Below, one piece after another: positions 52,138-61,118 of a stretch of DNA of 64,000 bases (its first letter is position 1; every line of letters begins with the position of its first letter). The translations under genes were made by a program, and so were the position numbers. Source of the DNA: Spirochaetales bacterium (GTDB taxonomy: Bacteria; Spirochaetota; Leptospiria; Leptospirales; Leptonemataceae); assembly GCA_015075425.1 (NCBI GenBank), contig JABTUL010000002.1, positions 248,001 through 312,000 of the forward strand, given 5' to 3'. Under the pieces are notes generated by a model. The model was not told the origin of the DNA, made no database searches, and was given only the letters and a program-made list of their open reading frames with translations.

Positions 52138-53274
52138 TCAGTCCGGGGCAGCCGGGAGATTCTGGATCCTGCGGCGGCCGCCGGGAGTCTGGCCCGATGC
52201 TTCCTTCTTTTCTGGATCAGCGCTGGCTTCCGCTTTTTCAACCTTTTCCGGGGTTTGCACTTTTTCCTGCGCTTCCGGCTTGCGAACGGGCGTTGTTCTT
52301 GTCGTTTCCTCTTCCGGGAAAACGGCCGGTCCGAATTCCGTCACCAGATGTTCGTCGGCGGCTTCCTCCTCCTTCCATTTATCCGACCAGCTTTCCGGCT
52401 TTTTCAAAATCACAGTCACAAAATCCAGACTGGCCAGCGGAGCTATGGGCCGGACATAGGCTGTCCGAAAATCGCTTTCGCGGGTCCCTTCGCGCGTAAT
52501 GCGGCCGACCGGAATCCCCCGCGGAAAAATGCCACCATCACCGCTGGTGTAAACCAGGAAGGGCTGATCCAGGGCTGCTCCTGATTGCGCCAGGGTCGTT
52601 TTGTTGCGTTCGTCATCGGTGGCAATGTAGGATAGCAGGACTTCTGACATTCGCCCGGAATTCCCGCTGAGCATGGCCCATTGTTTGTTATCGGGGATAC
52701 GCACCCCCAGGCGAAAGGATGGATGGGTGATGGGTTGAACAATGGAAGTGGAGGCATCAGCATACACCACCATGCCCACAACAGCTCGAATCAGATGACG
52801 GTCCTCATCATGAGCCCTGCCGATCACCGGCATGAACACAGAAATTCCATCATCACGGCCTTTATTGATCAAAATACGCGGGGAAATCGAATTGAGCCGG
52901 ATACCCAGCACCTCCGCCTGAACTTCTGCATATTGCTCACCGATTGGCGGAAAATTCAGTTGTTCACGCAAGGATTGATTGTCGCGTTTGAGAACATCGA
53001 ATTTATCTTTTTCCAGTCGATACTCTTCCAGAAGTTTCTGTGCAGCCTCATAGCGCTTCTCCAGCTCCCGGTAACGATCCAGTTCAATCCAGATGTTATC
53101 GCTCATGCGAAAGCCAGAAGCAAGCACTCCGGCCAATCGATCCGATACTTTGCCAATCGAGCTCACCGCGCGGGCAAAGATGTTTCCCTGCCAGACCAGA
53201 CACAGTACCGAAAATGAAATACAAAAAGTGAGGGAAAAAGTATTCTTATTTCTGGAAAGAACGTCCCAGAGCAT
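52138..53274 (-). CDS. mreC: Rod shape-determining protein MreC with Pro/Glu/Lys-rich tail
   Basis: 378 residues. One N-terminal membrane segment, a coiled coil (about 60-100, RYRELEKRYEAAQKLLEEYR), then the beta-rich periplasmic core with RIPDNKQWAMLSGNSG and YTSGDGGIFPRGIPVGRI. The last 80 residues are a Lys/Glu/Pro-rich tail not found in most MreC proteins. MreC activates PBP2. Confidence 0.92.
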   Translation of the reverse strand: MLWDVLSRNKNTFSLTFCISFSVLCLVWQGNIFARAVSSIGKVSDRLAGVLASGFRMSDNIWIELDRYRELEKRYEAAQKLLEEYRLEKDKFDVLKRDNQSLREQLNFPPIGEQYAEVQAEVLGIRLNSISPRILINKGRDDGISVFMPVIGRAHDEDRHLIRAVVGMVVYADASTSIVQPITHPSFRLGVRIPDNKQWAMLSGNSGRMSEVLLSYIATDDERNKTTLAQSGAALDQPFLVYTSGDGGIFPRGIPVGRITREGTRESDFRTAYVRPIAPLASLDFVTVILKKPESWSDKWKEEEAADEHLVTEFGPAVFPEEETTRTTPVRKPEAQEKVQTPEKVEKAEASADPEKKEASGQTPGGRRRIQNLPAAPD

Positions 53275-53276
53275 GT

Positions 53277-54299
53277 CTACTTAATACTGGGCCGGATGTA
53301 TTTTAGTTCTTCCAGGTACTTACCACAACCAAGAACCACACAAATCAGGGGATTCTCTGCCCGGAAAACGGGCACTCCCGTTTCCTTGCTCAGGAAACTA
53401 TCGAGTCCTTTCAGCAGGCAACCACCGCCGGTCATCACGATACCCCGCTCCACAATATCTGCGGCCAGCTCCGGCGGTGTGCGCTCGAGAGTACTCTTCA
53501 CCGCTTCAATGATCTGATCTATGGGTTCCTTAAGCGATTTGCGGATTTCATTGCTATCGATTTCCAGCGTGCGCGGTAAACCGCTGATGGCATCGCGACC
53601 GCGCAGCTCCATCATCTCCGTTTTGCGGTCCGGATAGGCATTCCCAATGGTAAGTTTCACATCCTCGGCCATACGCTCACCAATGATCAAATTGTATTGC
53701 GTCCGTAAATAACGGATAATGGCTTCATCAAATTCATCACCGCCAATGCGGATGGAATCGGCTATGACCATACCCCCCAGAGAAATCACGGCAATTTCTG
53801 TGGTGCCCCCGCCAATGTCCATAATCATGGTTCCGGCCGGCTCGTGAATGGGCACGTTAGCCCCGATAGCCGCCGCCAGCGCCTCTTCAATGAGATAGAT
53901 TTCCCGCGCCCCGGCCTGCTCCGCCGATTCCCGCACGGCCCGCTTTTCCACTTCCGTGATTCCCGAAGGCACGCCGATCACCATGCGCGGCTTGACCAGA
54001 GTGGTCCGTTTATGCACCTTGGCTATAAAATAGCGGATCATCTTTTCCACTGTTTCAAAATCTGCAATCACGCCGTCTTTCATGGGACGGATAGCAACGA
54101 TATCGCCCGGTGTGCGACCGAGCATACGCTTGGCCTCATGCCCCACGGCCAGGACTTTGCCTGTAGAAGCCTGGACGGCAACCACCGATGGCTCAGAAAG
54201 AACGATCCCCTGTCCCTTTACGTGGACCAGGGTGTTGGCAGTGCCAAGGTCGATGCCCATGTCATTAGAAAATAATCCATACATTTTATCAAGAATCAT
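53277..54299 (-). CDS. mreB: Actin-like cell shape protein MreB
   Basis: 340 residues. [46 protein letters not shown] and MTGGGCLL are the actin/Hsp70 nucleotide-binding motifs. It forms membrane filaments that guide elongation. The ATG at 54299 is the family-like start although [10 protein letters not shown] at 54284 is also possible. It heads the mreBCD-mrdA-rodA set; 91 bases lie before it. Confidence 0.96.
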   Translation of the reverse strand: MILDKMYGLFSNDMGIDLGTANTLVHVKGQGIVLSEPSVVAVQASTGKVLAVGHEAKRMLGRTPGDIVAIRPMKDGVIADFETVEKMIRYFIAKVHKRTTLVKPRMVIGVPSGITEVEKRAVRESAEQAGAREIYLIEEALAAAIGANVPIHEPAGTMIMDIGGGTTEIAVISLGGMVIADSIRIGGDEFDEAIIRYLRTQYNLIIGERMAEDVKLTIGNAYPDRKTEMMELRGRDAISGLPRTLEIDSNEIRKSLKEPIDQIIEAVKSTLERTPPELAADIVERGIVMTGGGCLLKGLDSFLSKETGVPVFRAENPLICVVLGCGKYLEELKYIRPSIK

Positions 54300-54390
54300 A
54301 ATAAGTCCAGATCATGCTAATTGGCCCGAAAAGCGCCCGCAAACAACCGGATTGCCACAAGGCCACGGCCTGTCAAGGCCTTCATCCGGC

Positions 54391-55368
54391 TTAGAGAGCG
54401 TTTAGCTCCAGGAGACGCTCCTGGATCAGTGGATCCAGGCGGTCCGAGAGCTGGTAGCCTTCCTGAAAGTACTTTATTGCAGTTTCTTTAACATTCTGGG
54501 CGAGGAAGATCTCCCCTTCCATCCGGGCCACTTCGATGCGCTGTCCCCGGGTAAGCCCGGCCTTCCCCTTGATTTCCCGAATGAGCTGCAGGGCTCTCAG
54601 ATAATTGCGGCCCCGGAAGGCCGCATAGGCCCGAAAAAAATCGAGGTCCAGCCCGGTTAAAACCATCGGTTGTCCGGGCTTCTTTAGATCCGGCAGCATC
54701 CTCTCCAGTCCCTCTGAATCCCCGCGCAACGCCTTTAGAGTCAGGGTAACCCAGATCCGCACGCCGGCAAGCAGCGGAGACTGGCCATCGGCCTCTTTCA
54801 GGTAATCTTCTAAAATGGGGTCCGTGCGGGCCGTTGCCAGCATTTCGGAAAGTACGAGGATGAGCGCGGCCCGGCCGCGGGTCCGGAGCTGTGGATCCAT
54901 GGCCAGGGCCCGGCGGATGGAAAAGGCTGTATCGGCGGCGAGTGCTTCTATGGACCGGCCGGAATAGTCACCGGGGCGACTTTCCGGTAAGAATCCCCGG
55001 CCGGCGAGCTCGAGAGCCGTAATCGCAGACAGCTCCAGCCTGAGGGTCAGTTCATAGAAATCGAACAGACCCCGGTAGTAAGCTGTCATGGCACTGCCCG
55101 GATTTTCCCGTTCTACAATATCTGCCAGACGACGGGCGTCTTCAATGAAGTCATACAATTTATCCGGGTTTTCACTGCTAAGAATCGTTTCATAATGGGC
55201 CGCTCGCTTTTCGAGTCTCTCCGCTGCATCTCCGGCAAGTGAATAGTACACATCTTCCCAGAAGAAAAAGGCGGGCAACAGAAGAACAACCAGAGCGACG
55301 GGGATCACATAGCGCAGGTAGTCCGGACTGCGCTTGCGCCGGGTCAGCTTTTCTACTCGTAGAAACAC
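54391..55368 (-). CDS. Membrane-anchored TPR-like helical protein
   Basis: 325 residues. A basic N-terminus and one membrane segment (about 20-38, VIPVALVVLLLPAFFFW) are followed by a long helical region; the end (ARMEGEIFLAQNVKETAIKYFQEGYQL) looks like a tetratricopeptide repeat. The start codon is GTG, 3 bases from the upstream stop. I do not recognise a named family. Its place just before mreB suggests an envelope role, as inference. Confidence 0.6.
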   Translation of the reverse strand: MFLRVEKLTRRKRSPDYLRYVIPVALVVLLLPAFFFWEDVYYSLAGDAAERLEKRAAHYETILSSENPDKLYDFIEDARRLADIVERENPGSAMTAYYRGLFDFYELTLRLELSAITALELAGRGFLPESRPGDYSGRSIEALAADTAFSIRRALAMDPQLRTRGRAALILVLSEMLATARTDPILEDYLKEADGQSPLLAGVRIWVTLTLKALRGDSEGLERMLPDLKKPGQPMVLTGLDLDFFRAYAAFRGRNYLRALQLIREIKGKAGLTRGQRIEVARMEGEIFLAQNVKETAIKYFQEGYQLSDRLDPLIQERLLELNAL

Positions 55369-55371
55369 CGG

Positions 55372-55905
55372 TCAGGCAACGGATTTGATGCGGGAATGCG
55401 TTTTGATATAGCTTTTCACGACGGCAATCTGATCGGACAAAAATACGGGAATGGCCCGTCTGGCGGACAGGGGAACCAGGGCCAGGCCCCTGTCTCTAAA
55501 AAAAATTCGGTCCAGATCTGCAGCGCTGTAGGTATAGCTGGCATTTTCCGCGTGAATGATGAATGAGGAACCATCGAGGATTAAGCTTGCCGGGCCAATC
55601 CGTTTGAGCTCCTGAAAATAGGCCGGACTCAGGTCCAGGCTGCGGCTACGATGTAACTTGCGGCCGTGATCCAGGTAAAGCGTCCCGCCCACAACGAGGG
55701 TTGTCTCTTTTTGCGTGGCGGGGCCCGCTGCGGGCTCAAGCTCGACATGCTCTTCCCTCTCTTCCCGGTGCTGGACCAGGACTTCCGCCGCCGCAGGAGG
55801 AGCGACCTCCTCCACCGCAGTCCGGCCCGCGTAGAGCACAGACCAGGCCAGGTATCCCAGAAGGGCGGCACCGGTAAGCAGCAAAATGAGAGCCAGGACA
55901 AGCAT
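55372..55905 (-). CDS. Single-pass membrane protein of unknown function
   Basis: 177 residues. One N-terminal membrane segment (MLVLALILLLTGAALLGYLA), then an Ala/Glu-rich linker and a compact domain (GGTLYLDHGRKLHRSRSLDLS ... SASYTYSAADLDRIFFRDRG). No known family. Probably the first gene of the operon running into mreB. Confidence 0.55.
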   Translation of the reverse strand: MLVLALILLLTGAALLGYLAWSVLYAGRTAVEEVAPPAAAEVLVQHREEREEHVELEPAAGPATQKETTLVVGGTLYLDHGRKLHRSRSLDLSPAYFQELKRIGPASLILDGSSFIIHAENASYTYSAADLDRIFFRDRGLALVPLSARRAIPVFLSDQIAVVKSYIKTHSRIKSVA

Positions 55906-55994
55906 CGCTTAGAGTATCGGCTGGCGGCCACCGATTTCTGGATGAACCAAAAAAGATAATAGGCCTCCAGGCCCCATTCGCCAGGAAGGTTCCC
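55906..55994. promoter_or_regulatory. Divergent region between the mre-side and TonB-side operons
   Basis: 89 bases. On the + strand GATAAT (in AAAAAAGATAATAGG, about 55949-55954) could be a -10 element without a good -35. A small inverted repeat GGCCTCCAGGCC follows. AGGAAGG (55983-55989) serves the GTG start at 55995. No -35/-10 pair was found for the - strand. Confidence 0.35.
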
Positions 55995-57146
55995 GTGATA
56001 GAGACAATCAAAAAATTCGGCGCCGGCCTGATCATCCTTATCCTGGTAGCGATGATGGCCCTTGTTTTTGGCAATCAACCCGTAGATGAGATCACCCGGG
56101 TCCTGGCCGGAAATCCAGGCGCGGGAAAGTTCCAGAAAGAAGTGATCGATTTACAGATCTACAGCATGATCGAATCCAACTGCAAGCAGAACTTCTTGCA
56201 GCAGTTCGGGGTGGCCCCTGAGGGAATGATCAACTCCTGTGTGAATTCCAACTTAAAGCAGCTCTATATCCTGCCGGCTGTGGCCCGGGAGCTGGGGCTC
56301 GACGTGTCCCGTGAATATGTGGAACAGGCAGCTCTGAAGCGGGCCCAGGACAGCTATCGTTTACAGCGTACCGGCAAAGGCAGTGAAGACGATGTCCTGT
56401 CGGTGAGTGAACTGTACCAGAGAGAATTGAGTTACTACCCGTTTGACCTGCAACATAAATCGGCAACCATTGAACGGGTGCAGGAAACACTGGGACGGGA
56501 ATTCGCGGCCAGTCCGGAAGAAATCGCCCTGCGTAAAAACCTGGGCAATATTCGCTTTCGCTTACGAATTCTTTCCTACACAGCCGGTAGCCTTGAGGAA
56601 ACAACGCAGAAAACTATCAAAGTTACGGAAGAGGATATCAGAAAGGCCTACGAGGAAGAACAAAAAAAACTTCCCCCCGACAAGCAAAAACCCTTTGAGT
56701 CAGAAAAGCAGTTTGTAAAGGAACGAATAACAAAAGATATGGTGAGCGCCGGCGTGGCGGCCACCAAGAAGCAACTGGGGAACCTGAGTGGTTCCTTTTC
56801 CCTGGAAGATGTGGAGAAGATCACCGGTTTTGCCGCAAAATCTGCCGGTGCTGTGGCCGCAAATGAGCTGCGAGCGGTGAAAGTCGGTGGGGGCAGCGTC
56901 AATTTGATGAGTAAAGATATTCTTTTATTTTTGGGTCGTGGCAAGCCCGGCGTGGCCGGTCCTTTTCAGGAACAGGAACAGACCATCTACCTGGAATTAG
57001 TGGAAGTAGACCAGAAAGATCCGGCGCCGGCAACCGCTGAAGAAATCAAGCTGGCCGGCCAGGAAAACGCTCGCACCTTTCTGAGCTATGTCATGGAACA
57101 GGAAGGTCAGGCCGGTAAATTTGCAGTCTATGCTCCCCGGCAATGA
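55995..57146 (+). CDS. SurA_N/PpiD-like membrane-anchored chaperone without PPIase domain
   Basis: 383 residues. One N-terminal membrane segment (about 8-26) like PpiD, followed by a helical SurA-type chaperone region (AVARELGLDVSREYVEQAALKRAQD). A parvulin domain is not visible; instead there is a Lys/Glu-rich helical stretch (KVTEEDIRKAYEEEQKKL). It probably acts in the periplasm on outer-membrane proteins, which fits the receptor gene five places downstream. GTG start with AGGAAGG in good position. The stop overlaps the CheX ATG. Confidence 0.65.
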   Translation: MIETIKKFGAGLIILILVAMMALVFGNQPVDEITRVLAGNPGAGKFQKEVIDLQIYSMIESNCKQNFLQQFGVAPEGMINSCVNSNLKQLYILPAVARELGLDVSREYVEQAALKRAQDSYRLQRTGKGSEDDVLSVSELYQRELSYYPFDLQHKSATIERVQETLGREFAASPEEIALRKNLGNIRFRLRILSYTAGSLEETTQKTIKVTEEDIRKAYEEEQKKLPPDKQKPFESEKQFVKERITKDMVSAGVAATKKQLGNLSGSFSLEDVEKITGFAAKSAGAVAANELRAVKVGGGSVNLMSKDILLFLGRGKPGVAGPFQEQEQTIYLELVEVDQKDPAPATAEEIKLAGQENARTFLSYVMEQEGQAGKFAVYAPRQ

Positions 57147-57604
57147 ATGCTGACTTCATCAATCCCTTCCTTGAGGCGGCAACCCTGGTTTACAAGGATA
57201 TACTCGGTCAGGAGCTGATTCGCGGTCGCTCCTCCATCAAACAGAATCCGGCCCCTGGCCATGACGTGGCGATTGTCATTCATGTAAAAGGCGATGCCCA
57301 GGGGGATATCATCTACTCACTCAATATCGACGCCGTGGAAAAGATCGTGCGCACGCTCATTCCGGGTGCTGGCGCAGAAACCATCGCAGAAGAATACCGC
57401 GATGTCATGGGCGAGATCGCCAATATGATCACCGGAAACGCTGTGAACATATTCCTGAGCAAAAAAAAGCACATCGACATCAGTGTCCCCTATGTTGTGG
57501 ATACGCGCATTAAAACCATTGATTTGAACAATCGCACCACGCTGAGCCTGCGCCTGTATGCACGTATCGGGCTGCTGGAAATCAACATCGCTCTGGCCGC
57601 TTGA
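57143..57604 (+). CDS. cheX: CheX-like chemotaxis phosphatase
   Basis: 153 residues. VMGEIANMITGNAVNIF contains the E-x2-N catalytic pair of the CheC/CheX/FliY phosphatases, which remove phosphate from CheY-P. Only one such motif is present, as in CheX. The beta-sheet dimer region (VDTRIKTIDLNNRTTLSLRLYARIGL) is normal. It starts by ATGA overlap and its stop overlaps the TonB ATG. Its location within a TonB operon rather than a chemotaxis operon is unusual. Confidence 0.85.
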   Translation: MNADFINPFLEAATLVYKDILGQELIRGRSSIKQNPAPGHDVAIVIHVKGDAQGDIIYSLNIDAVEKIVRTLIPGAGAETIAEEYRDVMGEIANMITGNAVNIFLSKKKHIDISVPYVVDTRIKTIDLNNRTTLSLRLYARIGLLEINIALAA

Positions 57605-58050
57605 TGGAACGCTGGTCTTTGTATCCCGCCCTGCTCCTTTCTTTTCTTCTTCATGCAGCGGTACTCTATTCTCGCACATCCCCGGCTCAAGTGACCCATG
57701 CTGCTGTGCGCGAGAGCGGACGCCTCACCGTTGCCTTCGCCGGAACAGGCCGGGAGAAAGACGCCGGACAGACCGGACACAGTGATGCTTCGCATGCCCT
57801 GGAAAGTGTAAATGCTCTGATCCAGAATCGCATCGCATATCCGGAACTGGCCCGCCGCATGGGATACGAAGGTCCGGTGAGTGTCGGCGTTTCGATTGAA
57901 AATGGCCGGGCAACACGGGTGCATTTGCGCAGCAGCAGCGGCTTTGAAATCCTGGATCGGGCAGCCCTTGACGCTGTGCAGAGCTATGACTTTGGATCCC
58001 TGCAAGGTTCTCTGGAACTTCACTTTATCTTCCGGTTACGCGATGAATGA
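57604..58050 (+). CDS. tonB: Short TonB-like energy transducer
   Basis: 148 residues, much shorter than E. coli TonB (239). The N-terminal membrane segment contains the S-x3-H motif (Ser13, His17) that couples to ExbB/ExbD. The C-terminal TonB domain follows (YPELARRMGYEGPVSVGVSI ... AALDAVQSYDF). The usual long Pro-rich spacer between them is absent. ATG start shares bases with the CheX stop (TGATG). Confidence 0.82.
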   Translation: MERWSLYPALLLSFLLHAAVLYSRTSPAQVTHAAVRESGRLTVAFAGTGREKDAGQTGHSDASHALESVNALIQNRIAYPELARRMGYEGPVSVGVSIENGRATRVHLRSSSGFEILDRAALDAVQSYDFGSLQGSLELHFIFRLRDE

Positions 58051-58594
58051 GCTGTCTTCTGAATGGGTAATCTATGCCCTCTATTTTTTGTCCTCGCTGG
58101 CTGTGGCATTGATTCTCGAGCGCTTTTTTTTGCTTTTTCTGTGGAAACGACCGGCAGCGGACCTTGAAACACTACTGAATCATGCACGCAATCACCGGAC
58201 CCGCCCCACTCCCCTGAAGTTGGCGGATGCCCGGCGTTATCCAGCCCGGGCCCTGCTGGAGGATTTGCTCTCCGGTAAAGATGCTGATGTTTGTTTGCAA
58301 AAATACAGCAAAATGCTGAACCGCGGAATCTCTGTGCTGGGAACCATCGCCACCATTGCCCCCATGTTAGGTCTTCTGGGGACGGTTACCGGCATGATCA
58401 AGTCCTTTGCCGCTTTTGATCGCGCTACCGTTGACACCATCCAGCTGCTTTCGGGAATTGATGAGGCGCTGTACACCACGAGCCTCGGCCTCATGATTGC
58501 GATCCCAGGTCTTGTCGCCTACAACGCTCTGGTGAGCCGCACCCACACCTACCTTGATGAAATGGAGCTTGTGGTCCGCGCCTTTCGCTCATGA
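58043..58594 (+). CDS. exbB: ExbB/TolQ-type proton channel subunit
   Basis: 183 residues from ATG 58043; a longer frame would overlap tonB. Three membrane segments: about 8-28, and two around GTIATIAPMLGLLGTVTGMI and EALYTTSLGLMIAIPGLVAY, the latter with the conserved Glu and Thr-Ser of the channel. It powers TonB with ExbD. It overlaps tonB by 8 bases. Confidence 0.9.
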   Translation: MNELSSEWVIYALYFLSSLAVALILERFFLLFLWKRPAADLETLLNHARNHRTRPTPLKLADARRYPARALLEDLLSGKDADVCLQKYSKMLNRGISVLGTIATIAPMLGLLGTVTGMIKSFAAFDRATVDTIQLLSGIDEALYTTSLGLMIAIPGLVAYNALVSRTHTYLDEMELVVRAFRS

Positions 58595-58977
58595 GACGAC
58601 TGGCAGTCAAATCAGGACTGGAACTGGCACCGATTGTCGATGTAGTTTTTTTACTTTTGACTTTTTTTCTGCTCAGTGCCAATCTGGAAAAGAGACGGGA
58701 AATCGCCCTGGATCTACCCACCGGAAACGGTCGGGAAGCGCGGGAAAAGAAGGATCTGGAAATCACAATCGATGCCTCTGGCGCAATCCACCTGGAGGGG
58801 CAGGTTGTCAGTCTGAGCATGCTCGATCAAAAAATGGCCGGCCTGAAAGACCCTGAAGCCTTAGAGTGCCTGGTCGCAGCTGACAGTAAAGTACCTTATG
58901 GAAGCGTTGTCGCCGTTCTTTCTTTACTCCAGAAACACAACCTGGTGCGCGTGCAGCTCCTGACCCGGGAACGCTGA
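58591..58977 (+). CDS. exbD: ExbD/TolR-type biopolymer transport protein
   Basis: 128 residues. The single membrane segment begins APIVDVVFLLLTFFLL with the essential Asp (about residue 17). The periplasmic domain ends with KVPYGSVVAVLSLLQKHNLVRVQL, typical of ExbD. It overlaps exbB by 4 bases and the receptor gene by 1. Confidence 0.92.
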   Translation: MRRLAVKSGLELAPIVDVVFLLLTFFLLSANLEKRREIALDLPTGNGREAREKKDLEITIDASGAIHLEGQVVSLSMLDQKMAGLKDPEALECLVAADSKVPYGSVVAVLSLLQKHNLVRVQLLTRER

Positions 58978-61115
58978 TGCGCAAAACATGGCTCTTGCCT
59001 TTCCTCCTCTATCCAGGACAGGTTTTTAGCCAGCCCATAGTTGTGGAAGCCAATCGTTCGCGTGAAGAGCGCGGCAGTACCACAGGAAGTACGCGCATTG
59101 ATCTGAAAGCCCGGGGAGAATCACGCACACTGACCGAGCTCCTTGAGCGTGAAGCCGGTGTTCGCGTCAATCGCTATGGCGGTGAGGGCTACCTGTCAAC
59201 CATCTCTATCCGGGGATCCAATCCCAATCAGGTGAATGTGAGTCTGGACGGAATACCGCTCTCGAATGCCGTCCGCGGTGAAGTCAATCTAGAAGACTAC
59301 AGTCTCGATGGCCTGAGCTCCATTGAAATTTTTCGCTCTGGCGAGGAAGTCGGTTCTGCGGCGGGCGGTTCCATCAATCTTGTATCTGCCGGTCCAGAGA
59401 AAGGCGCGGGCTTCCGGGTCAAAGCCAGGGGTGGTAGCTACAAAACAGCCGGTCTTTCCGGCAACGCCTATGGTGGCTCGACTGTGCGCTATGCCGGACA
59501 CCTCAAGGCAGAAACGTCACAGCAGAATTTTAAGTTTCGCAGCGACAATGGCACGCCTGTTCTCAATGAATGGGACGATTTCGACGACATTCGCAAGAAT
59601 GCACACTATCACAACTATTTTGGCAATCTGCATTTGAGTCATTCGCGGCCGCGCAGTCGTTTCTTTTTCTTGAACGATTTTGTCTGGCGTAAGCATGGGC
59701 TGCCCGGGCCCGTCCCGGACCAGACAGAAAAAACTGAAAGAATTCTGGGACGTAACACGACCGGTGTGGGTGCGGAAACGCGGGGAGTTGGGCTGGAGAA
59801 CCTGCTCATGGTCACCCGCGCCTACTACACGCACACTGGCGAACACTTGCGAGATCCCCGCCAGGAGTTCAGCTTCAAAGAACCCAACGCGCGGACCAGG
59901 CTACAGCAATTTGGCTTTCATTTGAATCCGGAACTTCTTTTGCCCCATAACACTCTGCGTTTCTTTGCTCACGGAAACTATGAAATCTATAACGAAGAAA
60001 GGCTGGATCGTCATGACCGTTTTGTGGAGAAAGTGCCGCGCAAAGTCCGCGAACAGTATACCTTCCGGCTGGAGGACGAAATCGCATTTTTTAAGGATCG
60101 GCTTATCTTTTTACCAGGAATAGAATACCAGCGCACAACAGACTATTTCCGCAGCGCCAATCGAATAGATGAGATCCGGCTGGCCAGCGGCCGACTGCAA
60201 AACTACGCAGAACTGGAAAGATCACGCTACATCCGGCGGGCCAATGGCGAGAAAATTAAAAAGAATGAACAGTACATCCTGCCTCCTTCAGCCAGCATAC
60301 ATGAACTGACCAATGAAAGACTGACGATTAAAGGAGTCCCGGTCAAAACACGCTCTCTGGAATGGTCGCTACGGGCCGGTGCCTACTCCGGCAAACGGCT
60401 GCCGCTTTTCATTGAAACCTTTGGCGAAAAAGGGACCATCATTGGCAACCCCGACTTACAGGCAGAGGAGGCGACGACGGTAGAAGCCGGTAGCGGCATC
60501 AGTTTGAAAAGCAACTCTCTGAGTGGAAAACTGGAATTGACCGGATACAAAAGAATTATTGAAGATATGATCCTTTTTGTTCCCAATTCCCGATTCACCC
60601 TGCGGCCGGAAAATGTGGATCGCGCCGTCATCCGCGGTGTAGAATTGAAGGCCGAAATGGATTTTTTCTCCCGCCTGAAACTCTATTCAAGCTATACGTA
60701 TCAACTGGCCATCAATGATTCCAACATCAGCTATCTACGCGGAAAATATCTGCCCTTACGACCCATGCATGAATCCCACTCCGGTCTCGTCTACTACAAT
60801 GAATATCTGAGCGCCGGTCTGGACATAATCTATGTGGGTGCTGTTTTTCGGGATCGCACCAATGAATATCCTGGCTATGTCGAGCCGCGCTGGATCTATG
60901 GATCGCATCTTTCCTTTCATCTTCTGAGGAAAGGGTCATCGAATCAGGCCGAGCGCTATGAACCCGAGGAAAAGCTGACGCTATCTTTGCGGGTAAACAA
61001 TATACAAAATCGACGGATGACGGATATAAATGGCTATCCCCTGCCCGGCCGCAGCGCCTATGTACAACTCGAATACCGATTCCATGATTTGAGCCTGGCT
61101 GCGGACGGGAATTGA
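58977..61115 (+). CDS. TonB-dependent outer-membrane receptor
   Basis: 712 residues. Signal peptide to about FSQ-P. PIVVEANRS is a plausible TonB box. The plug domain (about 35-145) has RTLTELLEREAGVRVNRYGG, STISIRGSNPNQVNVSLDGIPL and a final GSAAGGSINLVS, close to BtuB-like receptors. The rest is a beta barrel, ending VQLEYRF, after which ten extra residues follow. The substrate (cobalamin, siderophore or other) is unknown. It is last in the TonB operon and convergent with parA (3 bases apart). Confidence 0.88.
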   Translation: MRKTWLLPFLLYPGQVFSQPIVVEANRSREERGSTTGSTRIDLKARGESRTLTELLEREAGVRVNRYGGEGYLSTISIRGSNPNQVNVSLDGIPLSNAVRGEVNLEDYSLDGLSSIEIFRSGEEVGSAAGGSINLVSAGPEKGAGFRVKARGGSYKTAGLSGNAYGGSTVRYAGHLKAETSQQNFKFRSDNGTPVLNEWDDFDDIRKNAHYHNYFGNLHLSHSRPRSRFFFLNDFVWRKHGLPGPVPDQTEKTERILGRNTTGVGAETRGVGLENLLMVTRAYYTHTGEHLRDPRQEFSFKEPNARTRLQQFGFHLNPELLLPHNTLRFFAHGNYEIYNEERLDRHDRFVEKVPRKVREQYTFRLEDEIAFFKDRLIFLPGIEYQRTTDYFRSANRIDEIRLASGRLQNYAELERSRYIRRANGEKIKKNEQYILPPSASIHELTNERLTIKGVPVKTRSLEWSLRAGAYSGKRLPLFIETFGEKGTIIGNPDLQAEEATTVEAGSGISLKSNSLSGKLELTGYKRIIEDMILFVPNSRFTLRPENVDRAVIRGVELKAEMDFFSRLKLYSSYTYQLAINDSNISYLRGKYLPLRPMHESHSGLVYYNEYLSAGLDIIYVGAVFRDRTNEYPGYVEPRWIYGSHLSFHLLRKGSSNQAERYEPEEKLTLSLRVNNIQNRRMTDINGYPLPGRSAYVQLEYRFHDLSLAADGN

Positions 61116-61118
61116 AAC

